Assembly: GCF_004916905.1 (NCBI RefSeq)
Contig: NZ_SDLV01000012.1
Coordinates: 100,730-164,729 of the forward strand
Direction: 5' to 3'
Source of the DNA: Chryseobacterium candidae
Lineage (GTDB): Bacteria > Bacteroidota > Bacteroidia > Flavobacteriales > Weeksellaceae
DNA length: 64,000 nucleotides
The notes under the pieces: generated by a model
Seen by the model: the letters and a program-made list of their open reading frames with translations, nothing else
Told to the model about the DNA's origin: nothing
Database searches by the model: none
Position numbers and translations under genes: made by a program
In this document: piece after piece, positions 8,170 through 16,324 of the stretch
Layout: the number at the start of each line of letters is the position of its first letter
How positions within the stretch are numbered: the stretch's first letter is position 1

Positions 8170-8375
8170 TTAACCACAAAAAGCACAAAAGTTTTTAAAT
8201 ACTTAAGTTTTTTCAGAACCAGGCCTTATGCGTAATAAGTACACCTAAGTTTTGTGAAAATCTTTGATTTTCATCTTGTGTGAACTTTTCTGCGGTATCA
8301 TTTTAAACTTACTTAAGTGAACTCAAGTGTTTTAAAATGAAACCTTTGTAACTTTTGTGGTTTGGTAAAGTTTAA
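8170..8375. repeat. Imperfect inverted-repeat element
   Basis: AACCACAAAAAGCACAAAAG near 8171-8190 faces AACTTTTGTGGTT near 8351-8363. Inside, AAAACTTAAGT-like and CACTTAAGT-like segments partly mirror each other. There is no open frame. This looks like a dispersed palindromic repeat or the remnant of a small non-autonomous element. The whole gap 8160-8500 contains no other recognisable feature. Confidence 0.4.
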
Positions 8376-8500
8376 ACAACTCTTATATCTGAGAAACGAA
8401 GAGACAATGTAATTCCGCTTTAAAAAATAAAAATCAACCTTAGAATTTATTTTAGAATTAATACCCAAACGGTGTTACACTCTCACTTTGCATCTTGCAT

Positions 8501-8535
8501 TAAAACGGCCTTTCAAAATTTGAAAGGCCGTTTTA
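8501..8535. terminator. Bidirectional terminator
   Basis: A perfect 15-bp stem, TAAAACGGCCTTTCA (8501-8515) with TGAAAGGCCGTTTTA (8521-8535), around a 5-base loop. Both flanks are T/A rich, so it can end the plus-strand DJ-1 transcript and the minus-strand AhpD-like gene. Confidence 0.8.
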
Positions 8536-8595
8536 AAATAAAGTAAACAACCTTAGATGAAGCAGTCTTCATTGACTTCCATCTTCCAGACTTCA

Positions 8596-9039
8596 CTATT
8601 TTGCAATCGGAAGATGAGTACTTACTGCAATTCTGTTCCAGGCATTGATGGTAATGATCGCCATAATGATCTGAGCAATCTGGTTATCATCAAAGAATGA
8701 CTTTGCTTTCTGATACGTTTCTTCAGTTAATCCTTTATCACTGATCAGCGTAATTTCTTCTGTCATTGCCAATAGCACCTGCTCTTCTTCAGTGAAAAAT
8801 TCTTTAGCTTCTGTCCATCCGTTCAGAATAAATATTCTTTGAGGATTTTCTCCGTATTTGATGGCATCTTTAGTGTGCATATCAAGGCAGAACGCACATT
8901 TATTGATCTGTGAAGCTCTGATTTTAATCAGCTCCTTCTGAATGTGTGTTAAAGAAATAGTTTGTAAATACCCTTCCAATCCAAGCATTGCTTTATAGGC
9001 TGCGGAATCTACTGTTGCAATATTCAATCTTGCGCTCAT
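8596..9039 (-). CDS. AhpD-like carboxymuconolactone decarboxylase family protein
   Basis: The start at 9039 (MSARLNIATVDSAAYKAM) is preferred: the frame is open further upstream, but that stretch is the DoxX gene's coding region read in another frame. The 147-residue product has the alkylhydroperoxidase core motif NKCAFCLDMH (C48, C51, H55) and QIAQIIMAIITINAWNRIAV. Such proteins reduce peroxides through the CxxC pair, though many have unknown substrates. It follows a DoxX gene by 8 bp; AhpD-like and DoxX genes are often adjacent in redox-stress loci. Confidence 0.85.
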   Translation of the reverse strand: MSARLNIATVDSAAYKAMLGLEGYLQTISLTHIQKELIKIRASQINKCAFCLDMHTKDAIKYGENPQRIFILNGWTEAKEFFTEEEQVLLAMTEEITLISDKGLTEETYQKAKSFFDDNQIAQIIMAIITINAWNRIAVSTHLPIAK

Positions 9040-9047
9040 AATATGTA

Positions 9048-9479
9048 TTATTTTTTGGTTAATTGATCTATACTTAAAGAATAATGTTGCTGTACTGCCA
9101 GTAAAAGTGCGGCAGCACTTCCCACCCATACAGAATAATTAAGTGAGGCCTTGGGTCCTGATGCAATAGTCATGGATAGGGCAAAAATCAATAGCAGGAT
9201 ACAGCTTCCAAAGGCCGCAATTTTTGTTTTAAATCCCAAAATCAGCATCAAAGGAAAAAGGATTTCTAAGAAGGTAGCCGCATACGCTGAAAACGTACTT
9301 AAGGCTTCAGGAAGGAAAAAAGTAAGCTGTCTTGCATATTCTTTAAAACGCTCCATATTTCCCCATGATGAATTTTCTTTGCTCCACCAGCCGAATCGGT
9401 CTGCCACTGCAGAAAGCATGGTAACGGCAAGAGCCAGTCTTAAAAAAAGTTGTGGAAATTGATTTTTTTGATCTGTCAT
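9048..9479 (-). CDS. DoxX family membrane protein
   Basis: A 143-residue inner-membrane protein with about four hydrophobic segments (for example LRLALAVTMLSAVADRFGWW, AATFLEILFPLMLILGF, FGSCILLLIFALSM and SVWVGSAAALLLAV). The N-terminal R-x-x-L-A and DRFGWW motifs are typical of DoxX. Its biochemical role is unclear; relatives take part in thiosulfate, quinone or thiol redox at the membrane. It probably forms an operon with the AhpD-like gene downstream and lies after the Crp-family regulator on the same strand. Confidence 0.85.
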   Translation of the reverse strand: MTDQKNQFPQLFLRLALAVTMLSAVADRFGWWSKENSSWGNMERFKEYARQLTFFLPEALSTFSAYAATFLEILFPLMLILGFKTKIAAFGSCILLLIFALSMTIASGPKASLNYSVWVGSAAALLLAVQQHYSLSIDQLTKK

Positions 9480-9525
9480 TGCATTAGCTTTTAATCACAT
9501 GACAAATTTCCGGCTTCTGATCCGT

Positions 9526-9547
9526 AAAAAACTTAAACTGGTTTAAG
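9526..9547 (-). terminator. Terminator of the Crp-family gene
   Basis: Read on the minus strand, CTTAAAC, a 2-base loop and GTTTAAG (9532-9547) are followed by TTTTTT. The hairpin overlaps the stop codon of the regulator gene. It separates the regulator from the DoxX operon. Confidence 0.55.
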
Positions 9548-10115
9548 ATCGTAATTTTGCTCTGATTTCACTCAGATATTCCGGAGTAAGATTCAAAAAG
9601 GAAGCTATAAGATATTGAGGGATTCTTTGAATAAACCAAGGATATAATGTACTGAAATGCATAAAAAGCTCTTCTCTGGACATTTCATACAAATACCGGA
9701 TTCTGCGTTCTGAAGCGGCATACGCCCTTTGGTAGATCATCCTGAAATAGCGCTCCATTACGGGATGTTTTTTCAACAATTCTTCCTGACGCTCAAGATC
9801 AATCACCAGAATAGAAGAATGCTCTACCGCCTGTATTGAAAAGTCCGTTGATATCTGTCTTTCGTAGGCAAATGTATCCGTCATCCACCAGTTTTCAATA
9901 GCGAATTCCGTAGTTTGTTCTACCCCTTTTTCATTAATAAAAAATTTTCTCAGACATCCTTTCACCACAAAATACATCGTCCGGCAGATTTCTCCTTCCA
10001 GCACCAGATTTTGTTTCTTTTTCACATCCATTACCTTAAAAAAGGATGCAATAGAAATATACTCCTCGTCAGTTACAGTAATGAATTTATTTAAATGTGA
10101 TTTGAATGAGTCCAT
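9543..10115 (-). CDS. Crp/Fnr family transcriptional regulator
   Basis: A 190-residue protein with a cyclic-nucleotide-binding-like domain (about residues 10-125; LVLEGEICRTMYFVVKGCLR) and a short C-terminal helix-turn-helix (about 140-188; REELFMHFSTLYPWFIQRIP, then IASFLNLTPEYLSEIRAKL). This is the common Bacteroidota Crp type in which the effector is unknown and the cAMP-contact residues are not conserved. It lies between the DoxX/AhpD genes and the divergent DUF1304 gene and may regulate either. Confidence 0.87.
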   Translation of the reverse strand: MDSFKSHLNKFITVTDEEYISIASFFKVMDVKKKQNLVLEGEICRTMYFVVKGCLRKFFINEKGVEQTTEFAIENWWMTDTFAYERQISTDFSIQAVEHSSILVIDLERQEELLKKHPVMERYFRMIYQRAYAASERRIRYLYEMSREELFMHFSTLYPWFIQRIPQYLIASFLNLTPEYLSEIRAKLRS

Positions 10116-10131
10116 CTTACAAATTAATACT

Positions 10132-10139
10132 CAAACTTA
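10132..10139 (-). promoter_or_regulatory. -7 promoter element of the Crp-family gene
   Basis: On the minus strand this reads TAAGTTTG, a match to TAnnTTTG, about 17 bases before the ATG at 10115. The leader would be very short. Confidence 0.5.
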
Positions 10140-10180
10140 ACTTTATTTTTTTAGTTTTACAATGAGAAAAATATTGAATC

Positions 10181-10546
10181 ATGGAAATTGTTGCTAAAAT
10201 TCTGATCGCTGTTGTTGCACTGGAACATCTTTATATCCTTTGGATGGAAATGTTTGCATGGGAAACCAAAGGAAAGGAAGTTTTTAAAGCAGCCCTGCCT
10301 GCAGAAATGTTTAAACCTACCAAAGGACTTGCTGCCAATCAGGGACTTTACAATGGCTTTTTGGCAGCCGGATTAATCTGGTCATTTTTGATTAAAGATC
10401 CGCAATGGCAGGCAAATATAGCTCTATTCTTTTTAGGGTGTGTAGTCGTAGCCGGAATCTATGGCGCAATTTCTGCTGCTAGAAAAATATTTTTCGTTCA
10501 GGCTTTACCTGCTATTCTTGCCATTATTGCTGTTTTACTGAAATAA
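10181..10546 (+). CDS. DUF1304 family membrane protein
   Basis: A 121-residue protein with four hydrophobic helices (for example IVAKILIAVVALEHLYILWM, NGFLAAGLIWSFLI, IALFFLGCVVVAGIYG and ALPAILAIIAVLL). EMFAWETKG and GLAANQGLYNGFLA are the DUF1304 signatures. No function is established for the family. It is divergent from the Crp-family regulator across a 65-bp promoter region, which makes it a likely target of that regulator. Confidence 0.88.
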   Translation: MEIVAKILIAVVALEHLYILWMEMFAWETKGKEVFKAALPAEMFKPTKGLAANQGLYNGFLAAGLIWSFLIKDPQWQANIALFFLGCVVVAGIYGAISAARKIFFVQALPAILAIIAVLLK

Positions 10547-11064
10547 TTTACCGGATCCTACCGGCAATATTAATCTTCTCTTGACTTTAGTTATAAGAGA
10601 AAAATTACTGTGAATTTCAATCTGTGAATATTATTGAAATTCAATTAGTTACATCTGTAAAAATCCATTTAATATAAAATCCGTAAATTTGCACCGTCAT
10701 AAAAAATTGATATACAGTTTTTTGATGCTGGCAAGCATTTTGATCAAATGTAGCCATTCAAGTTGTTCAGTACACATATCTGTAATTACCTCATCAGTAA
10801 TTTAATTGTAGAATCTATGTAAAAGATAAGCTTCTTTTTACATAATGCACTCTTTTTCTAGAGTATAATCTATTGACATATTTAAAATAAACATAAGTCC
10901 ATCAGGTCTTTATGGTATTATTTTTTTTGTTAAAGCTTTTTATCACTAAAAGCTCAGCAAATTATTTTATCCTATTCTCAACAGCAGAACAACGAAAGCT
11001 AAATGTATATAATGAATTGGTGTACAATTTTTTATATCAAATTATTAATTGAAAAATTCTGAAT
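10547..11064 (+). promoter_or_regulatory. Long structured leader upstream of proVWX
   Basis: A 518-bp gap. TAAATTTG at 10684-10691 is a good -7 element, so the proV transcript may carry a leader of about 370 nt. Within it are several hairpins: ATGTAAAA/TTTTTACAT (10817-10843), ACTCT/AGAGT (10850-10865) and AAAGCTTTT/AAAAGCT (about 10935-10955). A 26-codon frame begins with the ATG near 10723. I recognise no known riboswitch consensus. The leader could serve osmotic control, but that is inference. Confidence 0.4.
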
Positions 11065-12315
11065 ATGGAAAAAAATAAAAACACTCGAAAAGTAAAACTT
11101 AAAGTGGAAGACCTGACGATCATCTTTGGTAAAAACAAAGAAAAAGCACAGGAACTTCTGGATAAAGGTTTTTCCAAAAAAGAAATTCTTGAAAAAACGG
11201 GCTGCACCATAGGAATCAACAAAGCCAGTTTTGAAATTTATGAAGGAGAATTTTTTGTCATTATGGGGTTGTCAGGAAGCGGGAAATCTACCTTATTACG
11301 CTGTCTTAACAGGCTGAATGAACCCACTTCAGGAAAAGTATTCATCAATGATGATGACATTACCAGTAAAAACAACAAGGAACTGCTGGAAGTAAGAAGA
11401 ACGGAAATGAGTATGGTATTTCAGAAATTCGGATTACTTCCTCATCATACTATTTTAGATAATGCTGGTTTCGGTTTGGAAATCAGAGGGGAAGACAAAG
11501 CTTCCCGTGACCAAAAAGCACAGAAAGCATTGGATATTGTAGGTTTAAACGGATTTGAAAATCAGTATCCTTCCCAGCTTTCAGGAGGAATGCAGCAGAG
11601 AGTGGGATTGGCAAGAGCTTTGGCTAACGATCCTGAAGTCTTACTGATGGATGAAGCTTTCTCCGCACTCGATCCATTAATAAAATCTGAAATGCAGGAT
11701 CAAATGCTTGAACTGCAGAATACATTACAAAAAACCATTGTTTTTATTACCCACGATTTGGACGAAGCCATTAAAATCGGAGACCGTATCGTCATCATGA
11801 AAGATGGGGTGATAGAACAAATAGGAACGGCCGAAGATATTTTAACCAATCCTGCCAGCGACTATGTAAAAGCATTCGTAGAGAAAGTAGACCGTAAAAC
11901 GATTATCACCGCAAGATCTTTAATGTTCGACAAAGCTACGGTGGTACGTTTCAGAAAAGATGGTCCTGAAGGTGCTTTAAGAAAGATGAGAGCTACAGGC
12001 CTGGAAAATTTGCCTGTAGTAGATTTTCAGAATAAATTTCTTGGTTTTGTAACCCTTAATGATGTGGTACGCATTGCCAAAAAGAAAGAACCTACGGTAG
12101 AATCAATTATCAACAGTAATGTTCCTTCAGTGTATCCCGAAGTGACGGTAGAAGAAATGCTGCCGTTGATTTCCGGAAGTAAATCAGCCATTGCGGTAAT
12201 TGATGAAGACAATAAATTTTTAGGTCTTGTTACCCAGTTATCACTTGTCATAGAAGCCACCAAGTTTAATGAAGAAGAGATCATAGAATTAAAAGAAATC
12301 GCAAACAACCAATAA
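11065..12315 (+). CDS. proV: Glycine betaine/proline ABC transporter ATP-binding protein
   Basis: A 416-residue ATPase. An N-terminal region typical of ProV/OpuAA (KLKVEDLTIIFGKNKEKAQE) precedes the nucleotide-binding domain with Walker A GLSGSGKST, signature LSGGMQQRVGLARAL and Walker B EVLLMDEAFSALD. Two CBS domains follow (about residues 280-410; VVRFRKDGPEGALRKMRA and VPSVYPEVTVEEML), the module that senses ionic strength or c-di-AMP in OpuA-type systems. It energises uptake of compatible solutes under osmotic stress. It is the first gene of a tight operon; the permease starts 1 bp after its stop. Confidence 0.94.
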   Translation: MEKNKNTRKVKLKVEDLTIIFGKNKEKAQELLDKGFSKKEILEKTGCTIGINKASFEIYEGEFFVIMGLSGSGKSTLLRCLNRLNEPTSGKVFINDDDITSKNNKELLEVRRTEMSMVFQKFGLLPHHTILDNAGFGLEIRGEDKASRDQKAQKALDIVGLNGFENQYPSQLSGGMQQRVGLARALANDPEVLLMDEAFSALDPLIKSEMQDQMLELQNTLQKTIVFITHDLDEAIKIGDRIVIMKDGVIEQIGTAEDILTNPASDYVKAFVEKVDRKTIITARSLMFDKATVVRFRKDGPEGALRKMRATGLENLPVVDFQNKFLGFVTLNDVVRIAKKKEPTVESIINSNVPSVYPEVTVEEMLPLISGSKSAIAVIDEDNKFLGLVTQLSLVIEATKFNEEEIIELKEIANNQ

Positions 12316-12316
12316 G

Positions 12317-13144
12317 ATGAATAAAACTATAGATATAGGCCAATATGTAGAAACTGCAATCAATTGGCTCACAGAAAACGGAAAGCCTGTATTTGATGTC
12401 ATAAAACATCTGGGAAACTCTTCCATTATGGGAATTGAATGGGTTTTAACAAACACTCCTTTTTATGTAATCATTCTCTTTTTTACCCTTTTGGCATTAT
12501 GGAAAGCCGGAAAAGGAATCGCTGTGGTAACCGCAGCCGGACTGAGTTTAATATTTCTTATGGGACTATGGAAAGAAACTATGGAAACGCTGGCGCTTAT
12601 CTTTGTGTCCACCATTACCGCTCTTATCCTTTCTATCCCTTTGGGAATTTTAGCTGCGAAAAGCAAAATAGCAGACAAAATCATTCGTCCTTTGCTGGAT
12701 TTGATGCAGACTATGCCCGCATTTGTCTACCTGATTCCGGCTGTACTGTTTTTCAGTATCGGTAAAGTACCGGGTGCTTTTGCAACCATCATTTTTGCCA
12801 TGCCACCAGCAGTTCGATTAACAACATTGGGAATTGAAGCCGTTCCGAAAGACATTGTAGAAGCGGCAAGGGCTTTCGGTGCTACCAACCGCCAGATCCT
12901 GTTCAAAGTTGAACTTCCTTTAGCGATGAAAACGATTTTAACGGGAATCAATCAAACCATACTGCTATCCTTATCCATGGTGGTTATTGCAGGAATGATT
13001 GCAGCAGGCGGTTTGGGAGAGAAAGTACTGGAAGGAATTAATAATCTGGATATCGGATTAGGATTTGAAAGTGGTTTATCCGTAGTGATTTTGGCCATTA
13101 TCCTGGACCGTATTACCCAGGGATTTGTAAAGAAAAAGCAATAA
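12317..13144 (+). CDS. proW: Glycine betaine/proline ABC transporter permease
   Basis: A 275-residue permease with about six transmembrane segments and the binding-protein-dependent transport motif EAARAFGATNRQILFKVELP (about residues 182-201), where it would contact ProV. The N-terminal extension (VETAINWLTENGKPVFDVIK) is typical of ProW/OpuAB. It lies between proV and proX with 1-bp gaps on both sides, so the three proteins are produced together. Confidence 0.94.
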   Translation: MNKTIDIGQYVETAINWLTENGKPVFDVIKHLGNSSIMGIEWVLTNTPFYVIILFFTLLALWKAGKGIAVVTAAGLSLIFLMGLWKETMETLALIFVSTITALILSIPLGILAAKSKIADKIIRPLLDLMQTMPAFVYLIPAVLFFSIGKVPGAFATIIFAMPPAVRLTTLGIEAVPKDIVEAARAFGATNRQILFKVELPLAMKTILTGINQTILLSLSMVVIAGMIAAGGLGEKVLEGINNLDIGLGFESGLSVVILAIILDRITQGFVKKKQ

Positions 13145-13145
13145 G

Positions 13146-14000
13146 ATGAAACAATTTAAATATCTGTTTTTGCCCGTTTTAATGTTCATATTAACAGCAT
13201 TAAGTTCGTGTGAAAACATAAAAAAATCAAAATACATCACCATAGGCATGGTAGACGGCTGGGCAGAAGATGTTGCCATGACGCATGTTGCTAAAGCCAT
13301 TCTTGACAAACAAGGTTATCATGTTATTATTCAAAAAGCTTCTACGGATATGATCCTGGCTTCGATGAATAATGAAGATACAGACCTTTTCATGGGAGTC
13401 TGGCTTCCTTACACCCACGCTAAAAAACTGGCAAAATTTCCGGGATTGACTCATCTTGGAACCAATTACGATAACGGCCGCATAGGATTGGTTGTGCCGG
13501 AATATGTCCCGATTAAATCCATTGAAGAACTTAATCAGCAGAAGGATCAGTTCAGTCACAGAATTATTGGAATTGAAAAAGGAGCCGGATTAACCACCGG
13601 AACAGATAAAGCTATTATTGATTATCAGCTGGATTATCAACAGATCAATTCCTCTACCATTGCCATGATCACCGAATTACAGAACGCTATCCAACGTAAG
13701 GAATGGATTGTGGTAACGGGATGGCAGCCCCACTGGATGTTTGGTAAAATGAAACTTAAGTTTCTTGATGATCCCAAAAAGATATTTGGTGAAGCAGAAC
13801 AGATTAAAACCTATTCCAGAAAAAGCTTTGCTAAAGATCATCCGGAGCTGGCAAAATTCTTTTCCAAAGTTCATTTTGATGATGAAAATATGTCTGATCT
13901 TTTAATGAAAATGGAACAGAGTAAAAATAAAGAAACCACTGCCAAAGAATGGGTAGAAGATCACGCTGAATTGGTACAATCATGGTTAGATAAAAATTAA
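13146..14000 (+). CDS. proX: Glycine betaine-binding lipoprotein
   Basis: A 284-residue substrate-binding protein with a lipoprotein signal (LTALSSC, acylated Cys near residue 22). The OpuAC fold is shown by ITIGMVDGWAEDVAMTHVAK, DLFMGVWLPYTHAKK, IGIEKGAGLTTGTDKAI and VVTGWQPHWMFGKMKLKFLD. The Trp-rich segments (GWAED, GVWLP, GWQPHWM) form the aromatic cage that binds the quaternary ammonium group. As a lipoprotein it would sit in the inner-membrane leaflet facing the periplasm. It ends the operon before a hairpin terminator. Confidence 0.92.
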   Translation: MKQFKYLFLPVLMFILTALSSCENIKKSKYITIGMVDGWAEDVAMTHVAKAILDKQGYHVIIQKASTDMILASMNNEDTDLFMGVWLPYTHAKKLAKFPGLTHLGTNYDNGRIGLVVPEYVPIKSIEELNQQKDQFSHRIIGIEKGAGLTTGTDKAIIDYQLDYQQINSSTIAMITELQNAIQRKEWIVVTGWQPHWMFGKMKLKFLDDPKKIFGEAEQIKTYSRKSFAKDHPELAKFFSKVHFDDENMSDLLMKMEQSKNKETTAKEWVEDHAELVQSWLDKN

Positions 14001-14020
14001 TAAACAATTTGGTAGTATTT

Positions 14021-14056
14021 AAAATCCTCAACTCTAAACGGGTATGAGGACTTTTT
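14021..14056 (+). terminator. Terminator of proVWX
   Basis: TCCTCA (14025-14030) pairs with TGAGGA (14045-14050) and is followed by CTTTTTAT. It lies 20 bp after the proX stop. Confidence 0.6.
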
Positions 14057-14489
14057 ATCTATAGATCAGAAGAATTCATTGATTCTTTGATTTTCTCCTG
14101 ATGATGGTCAGAATTAAATAATTAAAAGATTTAATCATGTAAAAAATTGAAGACTGGAATGGATCTCACAAATTTCAAAAATACATTAAAGAAAAAATAT
14201 TTAGGATCTGTATAATCTGTGGGAAAGAAAAAAACTTTTAAAGTTGGAAAATCGCAAAGGGGTGCAAGAAATCTTTCTAAAGATGGATACATAAGGCGCA
14301 AAGATTTTTATCCTCGATAAAATTGATTAATCAGAATAACCAACTCTACAACTTTACATTTTTTAACCTGTTCCGGAGCTAATAAAATACTTTTCTTAGA
14401 AGAAAAACAGTAAAATTGGTAAGCATAATTTTCAATTTTTTATCGCAAATTTGTTCATCACTTTATATTAATAACTAAAATAAAGATTT
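14057..14489. other. Non-coding gap with repeat phrases
   Basis: No open frame or RNA gene is recognisable. The segment at about 14250-14310 contains ATCGCAAAGGGGTGC and AAGGCGCAAAGATTTTT, one of the short phrases that recur in intergenic DNA of this window (a similar one is near 3585-3620). Confidence 0.5.
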
Positions 14490-15365
14490 ATGCAAAAGAA
14501 AACCTATACAGGGCAGCCAGTGGTAACATTAAATAACGGAGTGGATATTCCGGCTTTAGGATTCGGAGTATGGCAGATGGAAGATCTGAAGGAATGTGAA
14601 AATGCAGTAATCAAAGCTATTCAGACGGGATATAGAATGATTGATACTGCGGCTATTTATCAGAATGAAACCGCGGTAGGTACTGCTGTGAGAAATAGTG
14701 GCATTAACAGAGACGAACTGTTTATCACCTCCAAAGTATGGGTTCAGGATCATGGATATGAAAAGGCGAAAAGTGCTTTTCAGAGAACATTAGACAGATT
14801 GCAGATGGATTATCTTGATCTATATCTTATCCACTGGCCATACGGAGATTTTCTGGGTACATGGAAAGCTTTGGAAGAATTATACCACGAAGGAAAAATC
14901 AAAGCGATTGGAGTATGCAATTTTACAGTAGAAAAACTGGAGGAATTGAAAGCTAACTCAACTGTTTTACCGGTTATCAATCAGATTGAACTGCATCCTG
15001 TATTTCAGCAGAAAGAACTGCAGGTGTATGACAGAGAAAATAATATCGTAACTCAACCTTGGAGCCCGCTAGGAAACGGTAATGCGAATCTTTTAAGCAA
15101 TCCTGATCTGAAAGCTATTGCAGAGAAATATGGAAAAACAGTAGCACAGGTTATTCTGAGATGGCACTTACAGGAAGGATTTGTCGTGATTCCAAAATCT
15201 GTAACCCCTTCAAGAATTGAAGAAAACTTTAATGTATTTGATTTTGAACTGACAGAAGATGAAATGAATGTTGTCCGTTCTTTAGATACTGGGAAAAGAT
15301 TATTCTTTGATCCTAAAGATCCTGAATGGGAGCAAAAAATGTTAAATTCCGTAGCGGATATTTAA
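14490..15365 (+). CDS. Aldo/keto reductase (2,5-diketo-D-gluconate reductase type)
   Basis: A 291-residue TIM-barrel NADPH-dependent reductase. The catalytic tetrad is visible: D and Y in MIDTAAIYQNE, K in ITSKVW, H in LYLIHWPYG. The family signatures GTWKALEELYHEGKIKAIGV and VVIPKSVTPSRIEENFNVFD, the latter with the NADPH-binding lysine, are intact. Closest types are AKR5 enzymes that reduce keto sugars, methylglyoxal and other aldehydes. It is a single-gene unit ending in a strong hairpin. Confidence 0.92.
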   Translation: MQKKTYTGQPVVTLNNGVDIPALGFGVWQMEDLKECENAVIKAIQTGYRMIDTAAIYQNETAVGTAVRNSGINRDELFITSKVWVQDHGYEKAKSAFQRTLDRLQMDYLDLYLIHWPYGDFLGTWKALEELYHEGKIKAIGVCNFTVEKLEELKANSTVLPVINQIELHPVFQQKELQVYDRENNIVTQPWSPLGNGNANLLSNPDLKAIAEKYGKTVAQVILRWHLQEGFVVIPKSVTPSRIEENFNVFDFELTEDEMNVVRSLDTGKRLFFDPKDPEWEQKMLNSVADI

Positions 15366-15386
15366 TCTGGAATTTATAAAAAATAC

Positions 15387-15453
15387 ATCCCGCAGCTTTC
15401 ACAAATTTACAGATCTACGAATCTGAGCTATTGTGAGATCTGCGGGATTTTTA
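15387..15453 (+). terminator. Terminator of the aldo/keto reductase gene
   Basis: ATCCCGCAG (15387-15395) pairs with CTGCGGGAT (15440-15448), followed by TTTTT. A smaller hairpin (CAGAT/ATCTG) lies inside. The structure ends 14 bp before the next gene. Confidence 0.65.
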
Positions 15454-15466
15454 AATTAATATAACC

Positions 15467-16171
15467 ATGACTGCAAAAGAATTCATAGAAACACTCGCAT
15501 TATTTAAAAATGAAAAAGAGCTTAATAAAGCTGAGAAGTTTTTCAAAGGAAATGATGGTATTACCAAGAGTTTCGGGACGAAATTCGGAGATGTTTTTTC
15601 TACGGCTAAAGAATTTTCGGAGATGTCTCTGGAGGAAATCAATAAGCTTCTTGACAGTGATTTTTATGAGGTAAGAATGGGAGCGGTAAGCATCATGGAT
15701 TTTCAGGCGAGAAGTAAAAAAACGTCTGAAGACCATAAGAAAGCCCTTTTTGATCTCTATCTCAACCGCCATGACCGTTTGAATAACTGGGATTTTGTAG
15801 ACAGAGCTGCCAGAAGTATTATTGGAGAATATCTTATTGATAAACCGAGAGACATTTTATACAAACTTGCTGATTCCGACAGTCCATGGGAAAGAAGAAC
15901 AGCCATCGTAAGCACTCATGCATTTATTCGGAAAAATGAGGTAGCAGACACTTTTGCCATAGCGGAAATCCTTGTTCACGATCCAAACGAGCTTGTGAAT
16001 AAAGCTGTAGGAAGCTGGATTCGGGAAGCCGGAAAAAAAGACAAAAAGAAATTACACGGTTTTCTCACTGCTTATGTAAAAACAATGTCTGCCGTTACAT
16101 TTTCTTACGCAACAGAAAAACTGGATCCGGAATTAAAATTATTCTACAAAGAACTCAGGAAGAAAAAGTAA
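15467..16171 (+). CDS. DNA alkylation repair protein, AlkD-like
   Basis: A 234-residue all-helical HEAT-like repeat protein. The AlkD motifs include EVRMGAVSIMDFQ, RLNNWDFVDRAARSIIGEYL and SDSPWERRTAIVSTHAFI, whose Trp and Asp lie on the DNA-facing groove. AlkD enzymes remove cationic N3- and N7-alkylpurines without flipping the base. It seems to be monocistronic. The following 150 bp contain an AAACTTTGAAC-type phrase repeat. Confidence 0.9.
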   Translation: MTAKEFIETLALFKNEKELNKAEKFFKGNDGITKSFGTKFGDVFSTAKEFSEMSLEEINKLLDSDFYEVRMGAVSIMDFQARSKKTSEDHKKALFDLYLNRHDRLNNWDFVDRAARSIIGEYLIDKPRDILYKLADSDSPWERRTAIVSTHAFIRKNEVADTFAIAEILVHDPNELVNKAVGSWIREAGKKDKKKLHGFLTAYVKTMSAVTFSYATEKLDPELKLFYKELRKKK

Positions 16172-16324
16172 ATCTTTATTCATTTAATATAGAATAGAAG
16201 TTGATCAACAACCTTAAACTCTAAACATTGAACCTTGAACTTTGAATAAATAGTGAGCAATATCATATCTTGGAACAAAAACTATTGCTTTGTTCTTCGT
16301 ACATTTTAATAAAAAATAATTCTT

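Noticed and set aside
10723..10803. 26-codon ORF in the proV leader
   Set aside because: It has no recognisable similarity, an odd Ser/Ile-rich composition and no supporting signal beyond an ATG, so it is mentioned only within the leader.
11065..12315. MetN-type methionine transporter ATPase as an alternative to ProV
   Set aside because: The ProV-type N-terminal extension, CBS pair and downstream betaine-cage binding protein fit the osmoprotectant system.
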